NCBI RefSeq assembly: GCF_932526225.1
Contig: NC_064036.1
Span: 7,509,519-7,573,518, forward strand
DNA length: 64,000 nucleotides
Origin: Nematostella vectensis
Lineage: Eukaryota > Cnidaria > Anthozoa > Actiniaria > Edwardsiidae
Direction: 5' to 3'
Shown in pieces: positions 10,995 to 43,686 of this stretch (position 1 is its first letter; each line of letters begins with the position of its first letter). Made by a program: the position numbers and the translations under genes. The notes beneath the pieces are model-generated. The model was not told the origin of the DNA. It did not search any database and saw only the letters and a list, made by a program, of their open reading frames with translations.

Positions 10995-13900
10995 TTAGTG
11001 ACTTTCCCCCTTTTTACCAGCAATCTGCCAAAAATATAAAATCAATATAAATTCATGATATTGCTTTACTACGATTTCCAATATTCTGTGAACTCCTGTT
11101 AATAAGTTACAACCACTGAAGAAAAAGTGGCATACAAGAAAAATATGGTTGTAGCAAATATTGGTAACCTATCAACTCGAGTATTCATGACCCAATGTCC
11201 ATTCTTCCGTCCGTCCCAAAAAAGCAGCTAAACTTGGTTACCAAGGGGGTGCAGCATGATGGTCACATGATCTGTGACATCGATGACATCATCGAAGGCA
11301 AAAATATCCATAGCTCATGATTGAAACATCTTCAGACAACAAGACTTAGAACATGGCATACTCCCATTATTATTGCAGTCAAAACTTACTCGTTTAAAAT
11401 CTTGCATGTTTGTGGCATCCACAGGACTCCCAATGATTCCAAGGTAATTAATAACAGACAATTCCTCATTTCCCTGATTGGATTTCACAAACAACTAAAA
11501 AGACAATCAGCAAAACTTTGAAAATCAATTGCTCAAGAGTTGTTACTATATGTTATGGGAAGATGATGACTACCAATAGTTGTTACAATATGTTATGGGA
11601 AGATGATGACTTACCAAGAGTTGTTTCTACAGTACATGTTATGGGAAGATGATGACTTACCAAGAGTTGTTACTATATGTTATGGGAAGATGATGACTTA
11701 TTAGGAGTTGTTACTATATGTTATGTGTGACCGGTTGGTATTTTGGGTTATTTAAGATTTTGCAAAGATTTCGAGTAAGAAATTTTTGGATTACGGTTAT
11801 AATTGCTTTACGTATTTTACAAATTGTTTCTCTAACCTGATTCTACTTTGATCCGTACATGTTTTGGAATTTGCTTTCAACGTGCTAAAATTAATCATAT
11901 CCTGTTTTCACTTCAACTTTGATTGCTATTGTTCAATCAGTTTTTGCAGAACGTTTATCTGTTATCGCTAGCAACGCTTTTAGAATCCATTTGATTTCTT
12001 ATTAATAACAACATTTTACGTTCTTGCTAGAACTATGTTTTTGTTCTTGTAACTATATTTAGTTTCTTTAGCTGTTCTTGTCACAGTTACACTTGTTGGA
12101 ATTCTAGTTCATTCTTCTAATTTCCTGTTTTTACAGTACATCCGTAACGTGTGAACCAAGTTTGGCCTATTGTTATCAGATTAGTTCTTATGATCTCATT
12201 TCCTGTCACATACTTATTCTTCACGTAACGCATTCTATAAATATAGACAGAAATACATAGTTTAGTGGCAGTAGCAGGAGCAGTCACAGTTGCTCAGGGG
12301 AGACAGTAACAGAGATAAGCTACAAGCTTATTAGAGCGCTGTCCGTACGGGCCTGTCATGCCAGTTGTGTTCACTTTGATTTACTGGTTGTAAGTAGTTT
12401 CTTTGCAAAACTACATTTTAGTTTAGGTGACCTTTTCTCGTAATCTTACTATGTTTGTTATCACTTAAAATTTATTATTTAATTTCTTAATAAATCCTTT
12501 TAAGTCCATGCCTTGCATCATGTATTCGTTCTCACGTTGCCTTCACTTGATCGTTTCTGTTCCATTTCATTTATTTGTGCCTACTTTTTGGCTGGTTTCA
12601 AAACTGATAGTTTTCATTTCAGTACTTCAGTGGTTATTACATTTTTCTTAACCGCACGGTTCTTAATGTCAAGTTCCGACGGTTACATATGGGAAGATGA
12701 TTACTTACCAAGAGTTGTTACTACTGTATATGTTATGAGAAGATGATGACTTAGCAAGAGTTGTTACTATATGTTATGGGAAGATGATAACTTACCAAGA
12801 GTTGTTACTATATGTTATATGTAACCGGTTGGTATTTTGGGTAATTTTAGAAGACTTACTGTTAGGTTTAGAACATTTTGTAGCTTCACAAATTTTAGGG
12901 GGATGATAACGTCCTCTTGAACATCTTCAGGGGTCAACCTTAAAACAGAAAAGAAAAGAAAAATAATCAATCTACTGACAATCAATCTAGAGTAACAAAA
13001 TACTTTCCATTCTTCATGTTTATAAACATCTTGGTTACTATTTTTACCATATTTTTTCATAATACCAGGGAGTTATGTGCATCTTCCAGTATGGCAACAC
13101 TAGCCACATGATTCAGTCAAGAACTGAAAATGGCATCTGATCAAATAACATTTGATCAAATGATCAAATACAGTGTTTGGGTTAGAACTTAAAAAGACAT
13201 CCCTTTGCACATATTATTGAATACAGTGTTTGGCCCTTTTGCTCAAATACAGTATTTAGAAAAGAAGTAGAAAACGTTGTTTGAGCTAATAGCAATAGCG
13301 TATACTGTATCCACTCACTCTAATGTTTGTATTGCTTGAAAGTTCTCTGCTGAATCAAAATCCAAGGACTTTGTTTGGTTGATGAAAAGCTTCACGACTT
13401 TAGGTGCTTGGCCTGCAGCAAAGAAGAAAAAAAGATTAGCTATTCCAGGTTTGGTTTTATAAAATTTTAATACAGTACAAGAAATCTAAATCAGTTGTGT
13501 CATGAGAATTTACCATCATTTGGGGCTTGTAACTTCATAGAGTGAAGCTTGACAGGCTGGTTGAATGATAATGAAATCAAGAGCTGAAAGGGAAAAACAC
13601 AATTATAAAGACATGGGTAATAATAAAAATGCAATAGTGATTATGTAAATCAGAATAATGTTATGATGATGACATGATAATGATGCTGTGATGATGATGT
13701 TATCATTGATGTTTTGATGATGATACAATGGTGATGATGTAATAATGATGTTAAGATGATGATGATAATGTTGGCAATGGTGGTGGTTTGGTAGTTATTA
13801 CTATTTATACAATAACTCTTACTTGTTCATCACAATCACTTTGTAAGAATCCCGGGCCTTTTGTTAATGCATCATTAAGTGGATGTTCATTATCTTCATT

Positions 13901-16559
13901 CAAACATTCACAGCCAGACTTGTTAATATATGAGTTGAGATCAACCTAGGAATGATAACAAACAAAGTGTCAATCACAGGCAGTTGAAGGGCTAGGCTAA
14001 TGAGCCATTTGAAAAAAAAAATATGCTTAAAAATTTGAAGAAATAAAGGAAATTCATGAAAGAACAATCAATCCAGCCCCCTTTTCATGAAATCCTTGCC
14101 TCACCTCACATTTTTGCAACTCCTGGATCTACCTTATGTTTTCTAATTGTGGGAGCTATTTCGGAGTTGCTCTAGTATTTAATCAAGCAAAATATCAATA
14201 AAAATATCAAGAACTATGTATAAAGAATGAAAGAAAGTGTAGGAAAAAAAGCAGAGGGGTGGGACACAACCAATTCTAGGTAATGGTAGAATTTCTTTCT
14301 TAGATTATACAGCAGAGCTCTGTAAAATCCCTTATGGAAACAAGGACTAGTGGTGTTACACAGCCCTGTGGACAAACATAATTAGAAGTTATCATGAAAT
14401 GCAAATAAAGGCACTTCTTACATGGCCTTTCACTCCACATCCCGCACCATCCTCTTCTCCATCGCCGATCCACTTCTTTATTGCATCCTCAAGCGCTTTG
14501 GGGTCAGCTCCTCTGACTTCATCTACTTTGACTTTGTTCTTGAAAAACTGAAACGTTGGCATTGCTGTGACACCTTGCTTGGCGGCCAGTTCCTGGGAGT
14601 GATTCAACCTTTGTTTACTACATTATATTACTTCAATGGGCGAGTTTGATATGGCTCTTAAACACAAACCTGCGCTATAAAAGGGACTTGCCTAAGGCAA
14701 GCTGTCATTCGTCATTTGACATTACTGAGTGCAGAGCTCCATAGAGAGAGACCAAAATGCTACAATAGAGTTCTAGAGTGACGATAACACACTATAGAAG
14801 AACATAGCTTTATCAACAGCTGTTTCTTGAAACAGAATGAAAAATAGCAAGGATTAGATAGGTTTTGAAGTGATGAATATTTCAAATTTCTTGTTTGTAC
14901 GTGCGTGCACTATAAGGACACCTTTTTAAATAAGCGCGTGCTGTTTTTGAATTATATTATTCAATTCAAACGAGCGCGTGCTGTGTTTGATTTCTCAAGT
15001 AAATTTTTCTATTTTGTTTTTGTAGAGAATATACTCCAAACACTTCCCTGAATATTCCTTATAGCTCTTTAACTCTATAGCTCTTTTGTACTTAAAAGTT
15101 GTCGTAGTTTGTCATACGGCTTTACTTTTAGCATGTTCTCTTGTAGTTACAGAGGTCCGCACTCAATGAAATCTAGATGTGAATGATGATGACTTGCGCA
15201 AGAGCTTGCAAAAAAGGGGGCGGAGCTATCTCTTTCATAGCGCACGTTCGTGTTTAACAGAACTTACAATCAACTGTGCTGAAATGTTTTAATAAAGAGC
15301 TTGTATAGATTGAACTAAAATCAAGGCCATAGCTAGAAAATTTTATTTAGGGTGACAAGCCTCAGTTATTTTTTTAAGCTTCAGGGACAGACTTACTTTT
15401 ATAAATGTCTTCTGTAAAATTCCTGCTCTTCAAAGAGAGCAGCTGACAGCCCCCCCCCCCCTCCCCCCTATGCTGGCTAGAAGGCTGGAACTATATTTTG
15501 GCAGTTTGGAAGTTGTTAATCAGCTCTTTACAAGCTGTAACCACAAAACAAATGTATTATCTAGACGTCTGTGTACAATCCATTCAGGTTCTACTGGTTA
15601 AAAAGATAAAGTGTGGTTTTACCTGACAAACATCCACGTCAATCTTGAGAAACACAGCCTGTTTGTATTTTTCACTTAGCCCTGAATAGACTGGTGCAAT
15701 ACTTTTGCATGGACCACACCTTTTGGGAAATAATAAGAAAAGGAACTTAATCAACTCTAAACTTATTATTGACAATAAGACATACAGTACATAAGGGACC
15801 AAGCATTTAACTTTTTGATAGGGCAGTTGGCTTTTTGAAAAACACAAACTGGGTCTAATTCTCAGCATTGTGGGTACAAAGTACATGACAAAAAATATCC
15901 TTCTAAATCATTTACCGAAACAATTCTTCTCAACTAAAAAGCCTATCTCTCCCCTCAAAACTGGTCGGCCCCTCTATGAAAGATTGAATAATGGTGGTAA
16001 ATTTAAACATCTACTGCTTTTGCTCATTTTCCCATAGAGAGAGGATTTTATATGAATGAGTGGCAGGGGAATTACAAAAAAAAAAAAACAGATAATAAAA
16101 TTCAACATTTGAATTTGCTGACAGATCGAGTAATTTGCCTAGCTGTAGCTTGCTTATACCGATTTTTCATAAAAGCCGGCATGAGAGTTTTTGCTGAGTC
16201 AGATCAGTTTAGTGTAAGTAACAACCCAATTCACCATCTTTGCCGAAACACACCAAGGATGTGCATGCACACATATACATACACAATTATATGGTATCAC
16301 TAAGAGAAGAAAACAAATAAATGAAAATAATTCCTCCACGTGCAGTTTGCCATTTCCTTTCAAGGAAAAACATCTAGCGTCAGTCTTCCACCAGAGTAAC
16401 GAATATAAAAGCACGACGATTTCGAAAAGCAATCGTTACAACCTACCAAGATGCAGTGAAATCTGCCACAACCAGCTTAGTACCAGCGTTTGTAAGTTCT
16501 GCTGTAAACTGCGAATCTAATTCTAAAACTTTGACATTTCCTCTCGGAGCGGCCGCCAT
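10995..16559 (-). CDS. TXNL1: Thioredoxin-like protein 1 (thioredoxin domain plus PITH domain)
   Basis: Nine exons on the - strand join in frame: 16559-16447, 15719-15623, 14592-14422, 13945-13823, 13583-13514, 13412-13319, 12938-12860, 11494-11390 and 11024-10995, 293 codons plus TAA (human 289). The start ATG gives [18 protein letters not shown]. Exons 1-3 form a thioredoxin fold with the redox motif WCGPCK split across intron 1 and the cis-Pro loop AMPTFQFF. Exons 4-9 form the PITH domain that docks on the proteasome lid in orthologues, with [30 protein letters not shown] and the C-terminus AGKKGESH, which matches the human end. The protein is a cytosolic disulfide reductase bound to the 26S proteasome. 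It is divergent with WDR7. A candidate polyadenylation hexamer on this strand lies at 10795-10800. Confidence 0.97.
11534..11725. repeat. ~41-bp minisatellite in TXNL1 intron 7, left block
   Basis: About five units built on GAGTTGTTACTATATGTTAT and GGGAAGATGATGACTTACCA. Read on the - strand, the direction of TXNL1, each unit contains TTGGTAAGTCATC, a good 5' splice site. A related block of about three units lies at 12688-12812. Confidence 0.85.
11726..12687. mobile_element. Candidate solo LTR splitting the TXNL1 intron minisatellite
   Basis: The segment starts TGTGACCG and ends CGGTTACA, short inverted ends of TG..CA type, and is flanked by TATG on both sides. It has a TATA-like TATAAATATA at 12236 and AATAAA at about 12489, in LTR order. 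No open frame. Against this, the sequence TGTAACCGGTTGGTATTTTG also follows the right-hand minisatellite block at 12815, so the left end could instead be part of a larger duplicated unit. Confidence 0.45.
12688..12812. repeat. ~41-bp minisatellite in TXNL1 intron 7, right block
   Basis: About three units of the same sequence family as 11534-11725 (GTTATGGGAAGATGAT.. and CTTACCAAGAGTTGTTACTA). The block ends about 45 bp from TXNL1 exon 7. Confidence 0.8.
13628..13780. repeat. GATGAT/AATGAT low-complexity stretch in TXNL1 intron 4
   Basis: Imperfect trinucleotide-like repeats of ATG/GAT with insertions, between exons 4 and 5 of TXNL1. No coding meaning. Confidence 0.7.
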
Positions 16560-17185
16560 ATTGTCGTGTAAATTAATTTGGACGGCGGTAAATTTGTCAG
16601 CGGTACCACCATAAAAAAGTAAGAAAAAGAGAATAGAAATCTGTATATTTTGTGTACAAAATAAGATGAATATGACATAAAAGTTGCTAATCAACTGAAT
16701 ATTGAGAAGTGTAAATGTCTATCTACATGATGAAAGCCTAGTTCAGGCCCGTACCCAGGTTCTTTTTCGGGGGGGAGGGGGGGGTGCGAAATCCGAAAAA
16801 GTGGACCTAATTTTTCCGGGGGGGGGGGGGAGGGAATGAGTTCTCTAATAAAAATCTGACCACCCCCGAAAGAACAAAAAGGGATTTTTTATGCCTTTGC
16901 AGTATCTTCACGGGACGTTTATTGTCGGATTTGGATACGTACCAGAGTGATCTAGCTTATGCTTTATAGCACGTCCATTGGTAACCGAAAGTGGACCTTC
17001 GGACGTTGTGTGTGTGTGTGGGGGGGGGGGGGGGGGGGGGGGTGCGTTCCCTTGGGTACGGGCCTGTAGTTATAGTTAGATGGTGTTGTGGTCTACCTGT
17101 GTTTTGATAAACTGGCGCATGTTTTATAAGGCACGCCGCGTAACACGTTTTCTTGATTTGCGGGCGTCATGGAGTTGTTTTGAAA
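16560..17185. promoter_or_regulatory. Shared divergent promoter region of TXNL1 and WDR7
   Basis: Only 626 bp separate the two start codons on opposite strands, so both 5' UTRs and the promoters must lie here. About half of this space (16744-17066) is an inserted inverted-repeat element with 5-bp target duplications and long G runs. The unaltered flanks are 16560-16738 and 17072-17185. No clear TATA box was seen on either side. Arrangement is seen directly; promoter function is inferred. Confidence 0.6.
16744..17066. mobile_element. TIR element inserted in the TXNL1-WDR7 promoter gap
   Basis: Ends CAGGCCCGTACCCAGG and CTTGGGTACGGGCCTG are inverted repeats with one mismatch. TAGTT flanks both sides (16739-16743 and 17067-17071), a 5-bp target duplication. 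The inside has three long G runs. Non-coding. Related ends occur at 45610-45787 and 51802-51951. Confidence 0.8.
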
Positions 17186-37886
<20,701 letters not shown>

Positions 37887-38150
37887 AGTAATACTAATAC
37901 AAGCTAAATATGTTTGGGGATGTGTTTCAATTTTATCATAATCTACCAAATACTGATGTGAGAAACACATCAGTAGTTTAAAACAGTTTCAAGCACCTAT
38001 ATTAAATTGTATAGACTTTAGCACTATTATAGATATTTTAATTCTTATAGACTGGAATAGATAAATATGACTACTTCTGTTTCAAGCTCTGAAATGATAC
38101 AAAAGAAAGGTGGATTAATAATGTGTTATGTGTAAATGTGTGAATTGTAA

Positions 38151-39553
38151 TTACATTAGGGAAATAAAAATTGTATAAATTAAAATTGTAATCACCTTTT
38201 CTTTTGATTTCTTTTTCTTTTCTTTGATTGAATACCTCCTGGTGCCATACACCTTTCTTGCCTCCTCTCGCTCTACTTCTGTTATGGGTGTGTCATCCAA
38301 AACAAGAAGATTTGGCAAATGGCTTATGACGTAGAACCTAAAGCATGAAATATATACATCATAGAGGTTATAAAACCAACATTTGTAAGATGGAGTTTTG
38401 AGAATTCTTTAGCTCTCTAATACTTTTTAGAGAAGTGCTATATTACAATATCTGTTAAGTGCTATCCTACAATATATGTTAAATTATGAATTATTTTCAA
38501 CAGAACTGTTGGTATTTAAAATTTGTCAAAGGCTTTGAATTCCTTTCTGAATTAAATACAGGAATGAATTGAATATGAACCAGCCGGCAAAAATTGCAGA
38601 AAAAAAGTCTGCTGTGACTTATTAAAAGAGTCACCTGATAGCAAATGACCAATCGCAGTAACCATTATTTTTGCTGATGATTTCATAAGGCTGCATGCTG
38701 ATTGGTTTAAAATTAATCAGAGGCTCCCCTAGCAAAGAGGGGGGTCAACAGACGCAGTCCTGACAAATAAACTAATAAATAATGGATAAGAAGTACAAAC
38801 CACAAAGACTAACTTTTTTTAATCAAACTATGAAACAAAAGCCATAGGTGGAGGCCTGATAGAAGGCTCACATGATATAGCTAAAAATAAACCCTTTCCC
38901 TCTCAACTCAAGGTTCTTTTCCCAGTACGATATTGCCTATCTTTGTAGCACGAAGCTACCCTACACAACTCAAATATGATTTAGCCCCCTAGATCACCTG
39001 TAGTCCTTGTATTGGTTGTAAGTGCCGCCGTTAAAGTAGCTTGGTGCAGCTTGGTTATGCATCATACTGAAATACTTTAAATTTGGAAAGCTCTTGGCAA
39101 CAGTTTCAACAAACACACTGAGATTAGTGATGTTGTTGTGATTTGCCCATAACGTTTCCAGTTTCTCCAAGTAGGGGAATTTAATATGATTGTTCAACTC
39201 ATTGTTATCCAGTACCAGTGTATTTAGATCCTCGAAGTCATGGAGGAAACGTAGATCTCTATTTTGGTAAAATCAAGGAAATACCAGGGCGTAATGTTTA
39301 TCCATTAAGTTATCTTTGCACATTCTTCCGGAAGCAAGTCAGGATAATAAAGATAATGCGTCATGATGCAAAAATAAAACCTGCAATGACTTCAAAATGC
39401 AGGAACCAAGTTTTACAAAGGATACGTTAATTTGTTGTGACTTAGATCCAGTTCCCTAGTTGCTTTGCTATGTTTTTCTACCAAAGTTTGAGGAATTGCC
39501 TCTAACTCTTTGTACGCCAGCGATATCCGTCCCTCCACCAAATTACTCGCCAT
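38151..39553 (-). CDS. LRMDA: Short leucine-rich repeat protein, LRMDA (C10orf11)-like
   Basis: Three exons on the - strand join in frame: 39553-39426, 39258-38998 and 38337-38151, giving 191 residues (human LRMDA is close to 200). The start ATG gives MASNLVEGRISLAY. Leucine-rich repeats follow: ATRELDLSHNKLTDLRFL, LNTLVLDNNELNNHIKF, KLETLWANHNNITNL and FPNLKYFSMMHNQAAPSYFN. Then come an LRR-cap-like YNQYKDYRFYV and LPNLLVLDDTPITEVEREEA, the pattern I recall from LRMDA. The end is Lys-rich. In vertebrates LRMDA is needed for melanocyte differentiation and is linked to Rab32/38 organelle traffic; a role here is not known. A GT at the Lys-rich tail (KSKEK|gtgatt) could be a donor, so the last 13 residues may not be real and another exon may exist. 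The gene converges with WDR7 and diverges from CEP20. Confidence 0.75.
38163..38168 (+). terminator. Candidate polyadenylation hexamer of WDR7, inside the LRMDA-like last exon
   Basis: AATAAA about 277 bp after the WDR7 stop codon. It lies within the predicted coding end of the convergent LRMDA-like gene, so the two transcripts probably overlap at their 3' ends. Confidence 0.45.
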
Positions 39554-39780
39554 CGGGAAAATTCCTCGGAGACAAACGGCTTCATACCATTACCTACATG
39601 GTGTAGGCAATTGTGCGAACAGAATACAAGATAAAACCTAGAGATTCTCCGAACTTTTAAAGAAAACTGATCGAAAGTCTTATGATTTCCATGCAGAAGC
39701 ATTTAGTACCAGGCGTTACTCCAGTTACTCGAGTCTGCAATTTGTCAGCGGTTTGCAACAGGCGCCATATTCAAAAGAAA
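39554..39780. promoter_or_regulatory. Probable bidirectional promoter of LRMDA-like gene and CEP20
   Basis: The two ATG codons face away from each other with 227 bp between them and no repeat in the gap. Both transcripts must start inside or very near this segment. No TATA box is obvious. Function is inferred from spacing only. Confidence 0.55.
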
Positions 39781-42095
39781 ATGGCGACGTCTTCAGAGAA
39801 GCTAAAAGAAGGTTTGTTTATTGACAATTTATAGATCGCAACGTTATCAAGACGATTAAAACAGCACACGATGTGCATCTCAATTATTTTTTTTTCTTAT
39901 AGCCTTATTACTTTGCTCAGTGTGATATTTTGCCATAAGCTTTCGTAGTCGTTTGTGAAATATTTCTAAAATTCAAATGTTTGTTGTTTATCTATCGGTT
40001 GTTGTGTAGTTCTAAAGGAGACCCTGGACAATCGAGGAATTCTCGGACAGATCCGGGCTCGAATACGAGCTGAGGTGTTCAGTGCTTTAGATGATCAGGT
40101 ACATTTAATGCAATGCAATACAATATAAGATTTTTTTTAAAAATTTTCTTTATTCTAGTAACTTCTCTATTCCTGTAACAACAAGTATTATTTAATACCT
40201 TGAATTACAGTCAGAAACACGGCCAACTCTATCGAATGAAAACATGCTGATTAACGAGCTGATAAGAGAATATCTGGAGTTCAATAACTACAAATATACA
40301 CTCTCTGTACTATTAACAGGTGAGATTGACCTTGCACCCTTCTCCACCATTAGTACAACAGACCTGGGTTTTTTAATACCTTCTTAAGGAAACACAAAAT
40401 GTTTTTTTACCAATTGTTATTTCGGATTATTTTTTTTTCTAGAATCTGGCCAGCCTAAAGATCCAATTGACAGGAGATTTCTCGCTGAAGAACTAAATAT
40501 CACAGAAGACCATGCAACAGCATCAACGTGAGAAGCAGGGAGTAGTAGTCTCATTCAGTGATTTTAAGGAGCAATTGCTGCAATACTTAGACATCAGTGG
40601 CTCATCTGTATCTCTAACAATAGCCTGATAGAAACTTGTGAGGTGCATTAGATTTTGTTCATTTACATGTGCTTTGAAAATGACATTTTTGTTTTTCCTA
40701 TACATCTTCTCAGGCCCTTGCTGTATTCAATGATGACTCACTTCATTCAAAGTCCACATAAGGATAGCATTGGGAAGAGAAGGCGAGAAGAGTTAGCTGC
40801 CTCTAGGCAAAGTGCCAGAGATCACTGTAAGTGTATCTTACTACCTTCAAGGCAGAAAACAACATAATTTAAAATGAAGAAGGGACACAAAACCAAGTCA
40901 CTCAAAGAATCCATCTCCATTTACTGATTCATGGAAATAACTGAGATACTGTAATCTCAATCAAATATCATTAATTAAGTATTATCATGGATGATTGTTT
41001 GGATGATTGATATCTACCACTTTGCTACTACTAGGGGGATGCGCCTAAATCCCAAAAAAATGCAGGGAAATGGTAATTAATTTCTTACAGTATCAGCCCA
41101 CCCCCTGCAATAGCCTATTTATCATGGTTATAGAGCGCATAGAGAGCTTTAAGATCCTAGGCGTTCTCATCAGCCAAGACTTAACTTGGAACACTCATAT
41201 TGATTACATGGTCAAGAAGGCAAATAAGGGCCTATATGCACTCAGGCTCCTTAGGAGATCAGTACCTACTAAGGATCTGGTCCGTATTTACATCTCGCTA
41301 ATAAGGTCAATCTTAGAATATGCCTCTTCCATATGGTCAGCCCTGCCGGACTATCTTGAACATGTTATCGAGGGTGTGCAGCGTTCTCATCATACTCCCT
41401 GGGTTGAGTTATCAGATTGCTCTGGAAGTTACTGGCCTGCAGAACATCTCCATGGCGTGGAGAGGCCTTTCACAAGTTTCTTATGTCCGCGCGCAAGTCA
41501 GAGCCCTTAAAATCTATGCTAAGCTTACATGGTATCCACCATCATGGGTAATCTCTCAGGTCAGGGAGTACCAATGCTCTTACTCCAAGGCCCCGCACAA
41601 ACAGACTAAGCAAATTTTTTGTACTTCTTTAAAGCATCACACCACCATTTTATGATTTTGCTCAATGCCAATTCACACAAAGCATCAATTTCCATTGTAT
41701 AATTCAAGCGAGTAACCAAGATATTTTCAATCAAATACCGTCTGTTACTTATCAACTTCATTATTAGATTGTTATTTTGAAGTTTCCTTGCAAATGAACT
41801 GTTATATTTTCAAAGGTAAACAAAACAAAGGAGTGGTTGATTGACATTTTTTAATATGATGCTTATTTTCATTCACAGATTCCACTCGGACTAGGCGAGG
41901 TCATTTTGAGAGGTCAAAAGACAGAGGTATTAACTCAGTGATACCAAAAATATTTGATTGTTTGTGATTATTGAGCTATTTCACTCTACTAACTGTTGTT
42001 TTTCTCTTTTTCAAGTTGAGCTTAGTGACACAAGTGGACAAAGCTTTAGTCATGAGGCTGGCCATGCCTTTGTTGTGAGAGGGGGTGCAAGATGA
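39781..42095 (+). CDS. CEP20: Centrosomal protein 20 (FGFR1OP N-terminal-like, FOPNL/FOR20)
   Basis: Seven exons join in frame: 39781-39811, 40010-40098, 40211-40319, 40443-40527, 40714-40826, 41879-41926 and 42016-42095, giving 184 residues (human 174). The N-terminus MATSSEKLKEVLKETLDNRG and then GQIRARIRAEVFSALDD match the TOF/FOP N-terminal domain. The LisH motif is LINELIREYLEFNNYKYTLS, followed by ESGQP, which is almost invariant in this family. TPLLYSMMTHF closes the conserved core. The last two exons encode an Arg/Ser-rich tail with little recognisable conservation. In animals and ciliates CEP20 sits at centriolar satellites and basal bodies and is needed for cilium assembly. Intron 5 contains a reverse transcriptase fragment. 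The ATG lies 227 bp from the divergent LRMDA-like ATG. Confidence 0.95.
41035..41650 (+). pseudogene. Non-LTR retrotransposon reverse transcriptase fragment in CEP20 intron 5
   Basis: The frame from about 41115 reads ERIESFKILGVLISQDLTWN, then LLRRSVPTKDLVRIYISLIRS, ILEYASSIWS and a frameshift into LPGLSYQIALEVTGLQNISM. This is the C-terminal, thumb-side region of Jockey/CR1-type reverse transcriptases. The catalytic YADD region and the 5' part are missing, so it is a dead 5'-truncated copy. Confidence 0.8.
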
Positions 42096-43109
42096 TACGT
42101 AGAGACGATATGTACAGTCTGACTCAACAGTCGGACTACCTGAGTGAGAGGCCAAAGGGCTTGGCCATAAGAAGGGGAATTTCTTATGCATGATATATTT
42201 ATTGGCTAAAAGCTTTACACATTTGTTTTAAAAGTATAGAAAATGGCCTTTTGCACATTTTTCCTGCTGTGAAAGCTGTGCTCAAAATTGTCTTTGTATT
42301 GTACTTGCCTTGGCTCTGGCTCTATTTCCAACCATTGCTAGGCCTCATCAGATTACTGGCTCACTTAAACAAGCCTAGTATTTGCCCTCCCCTTTAAATA
42401 TTAAATGGTCCATTCCTAACTCCAAATTCATGCCAAATCATCAAGGGCTATTTCTTTGTAGAGCTTGATTTTCTATCATGCTACTTAAAGGCCGAGCATT
42501 TGATATCTGACACAGCTCTGAGTAGTTAAGGCTAATTAAGATTGGCAGAGGAAATATATTTTACTATCTATTACATCCATATTAAAAATCTGTCTGTGAT
42601 TATTTCCTCTACTAGCTGAAGGCTTGATTGAGTTTCAAAGGTGAATAACTTTTGTGAACATATACTCACAAAGCCTTGACAAAAAATGGTATGTTTTCGT
42701 CACATCATTTTTTAGTAGAACCCATTTAATCATAGTTTTTAACTATGGCATAATGAAGGTGTCTCATAAAGGATCATCTTACATGGGAGCCATGGCGCTG
42801 TTCTTATATGCCTTGGTATTTATAATTAAGAACACAATTTTTATTGAAGCCGCTTTCATTTCATCTTCTTACTACCAGTCCCTACTGATGGTAGAAGGCC
42901 ATTCATGTTTCTCCTCAAACTGTCGGGGTCCTGTGTTGAAATTCCTTTTTCCCGGCCAACTTTTGTTCCCCCAGAAAGGGCGTAGCTAGAAGTAGACGTA
43001 GAAAGTACGCATATTGGTGAATGATAGAAAAGAAAACGTGCCCATTTGCCGAGGATCGTGCCTCATCCAGATCAGATGAAATGAGGGTATGAAAATAGAA
43101 TTCATCTGG

Positions 43110-43523
43110 CAGGGGCGTACGCGGCCTATAGGCCTGCAGTCACTGGACTGCAAAAAAATTTGGCGATATTATTTGCATAACGAGGGGAAAAAATCAAATG
43201 TTTACTCATTCATTTCTATGTACGTAGTTTTATATATATGATGAGGATAAAAACTATAATTTTCTAAATCATGGTAGTCTACAGATAATTTCCAAACATA
43301 TTGTTATGTCGTTCGGTGTCACGCGACGGCTGAAGTCCTATTTCGGATCGAGGATTACAGAGGATCGTGTAATATTCTCATAAGTCTGACGCATTTACGC
43401 CAATTTCAAACCCAAAAGCGGGAGCTATGAAATCTTCACGGGGAATCGGGATGAGGGGCCACGCCCTCATTCAGCTTCTGAACGCTTTGACTGCAACTTG
43501 TTAAAATCCTGCGTACGCCCCTG
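43110..43523. mobile_element. TIR element, CAGGGGCGTACGC ends
   Basis: CAGGGGCGTACGC at the left is the exact inverse of GCGTACGCCCCTG at the right, 414 bp apart. TGG is found on both flanks, a possible 3-bp duplication. Non-coding interior. Confidence 0.65.
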
Positions 43524-43686
43524 TGGTGTATGAAAATAAAACTAAAACCTTTCGAGTAGCGTTACCTGTTTGCCTATCTTCACTATGCAGTTTATGCACA
43601 TATATACATGATATCTATAGATTTAGACAGTTGAAATAGCTCGGTCCCTAAGGAAGTTCTTGCATAGGTTACACAAATGCTTATAG

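Noticed and set aside
17153-17185. Earlier in-frame ATG for WDR7 (MICGRHGVVLK)
   Set aside because: The next ATG at 17186 aligns with the human start; the extra residues have no counterpart and probably are 5' UTR.
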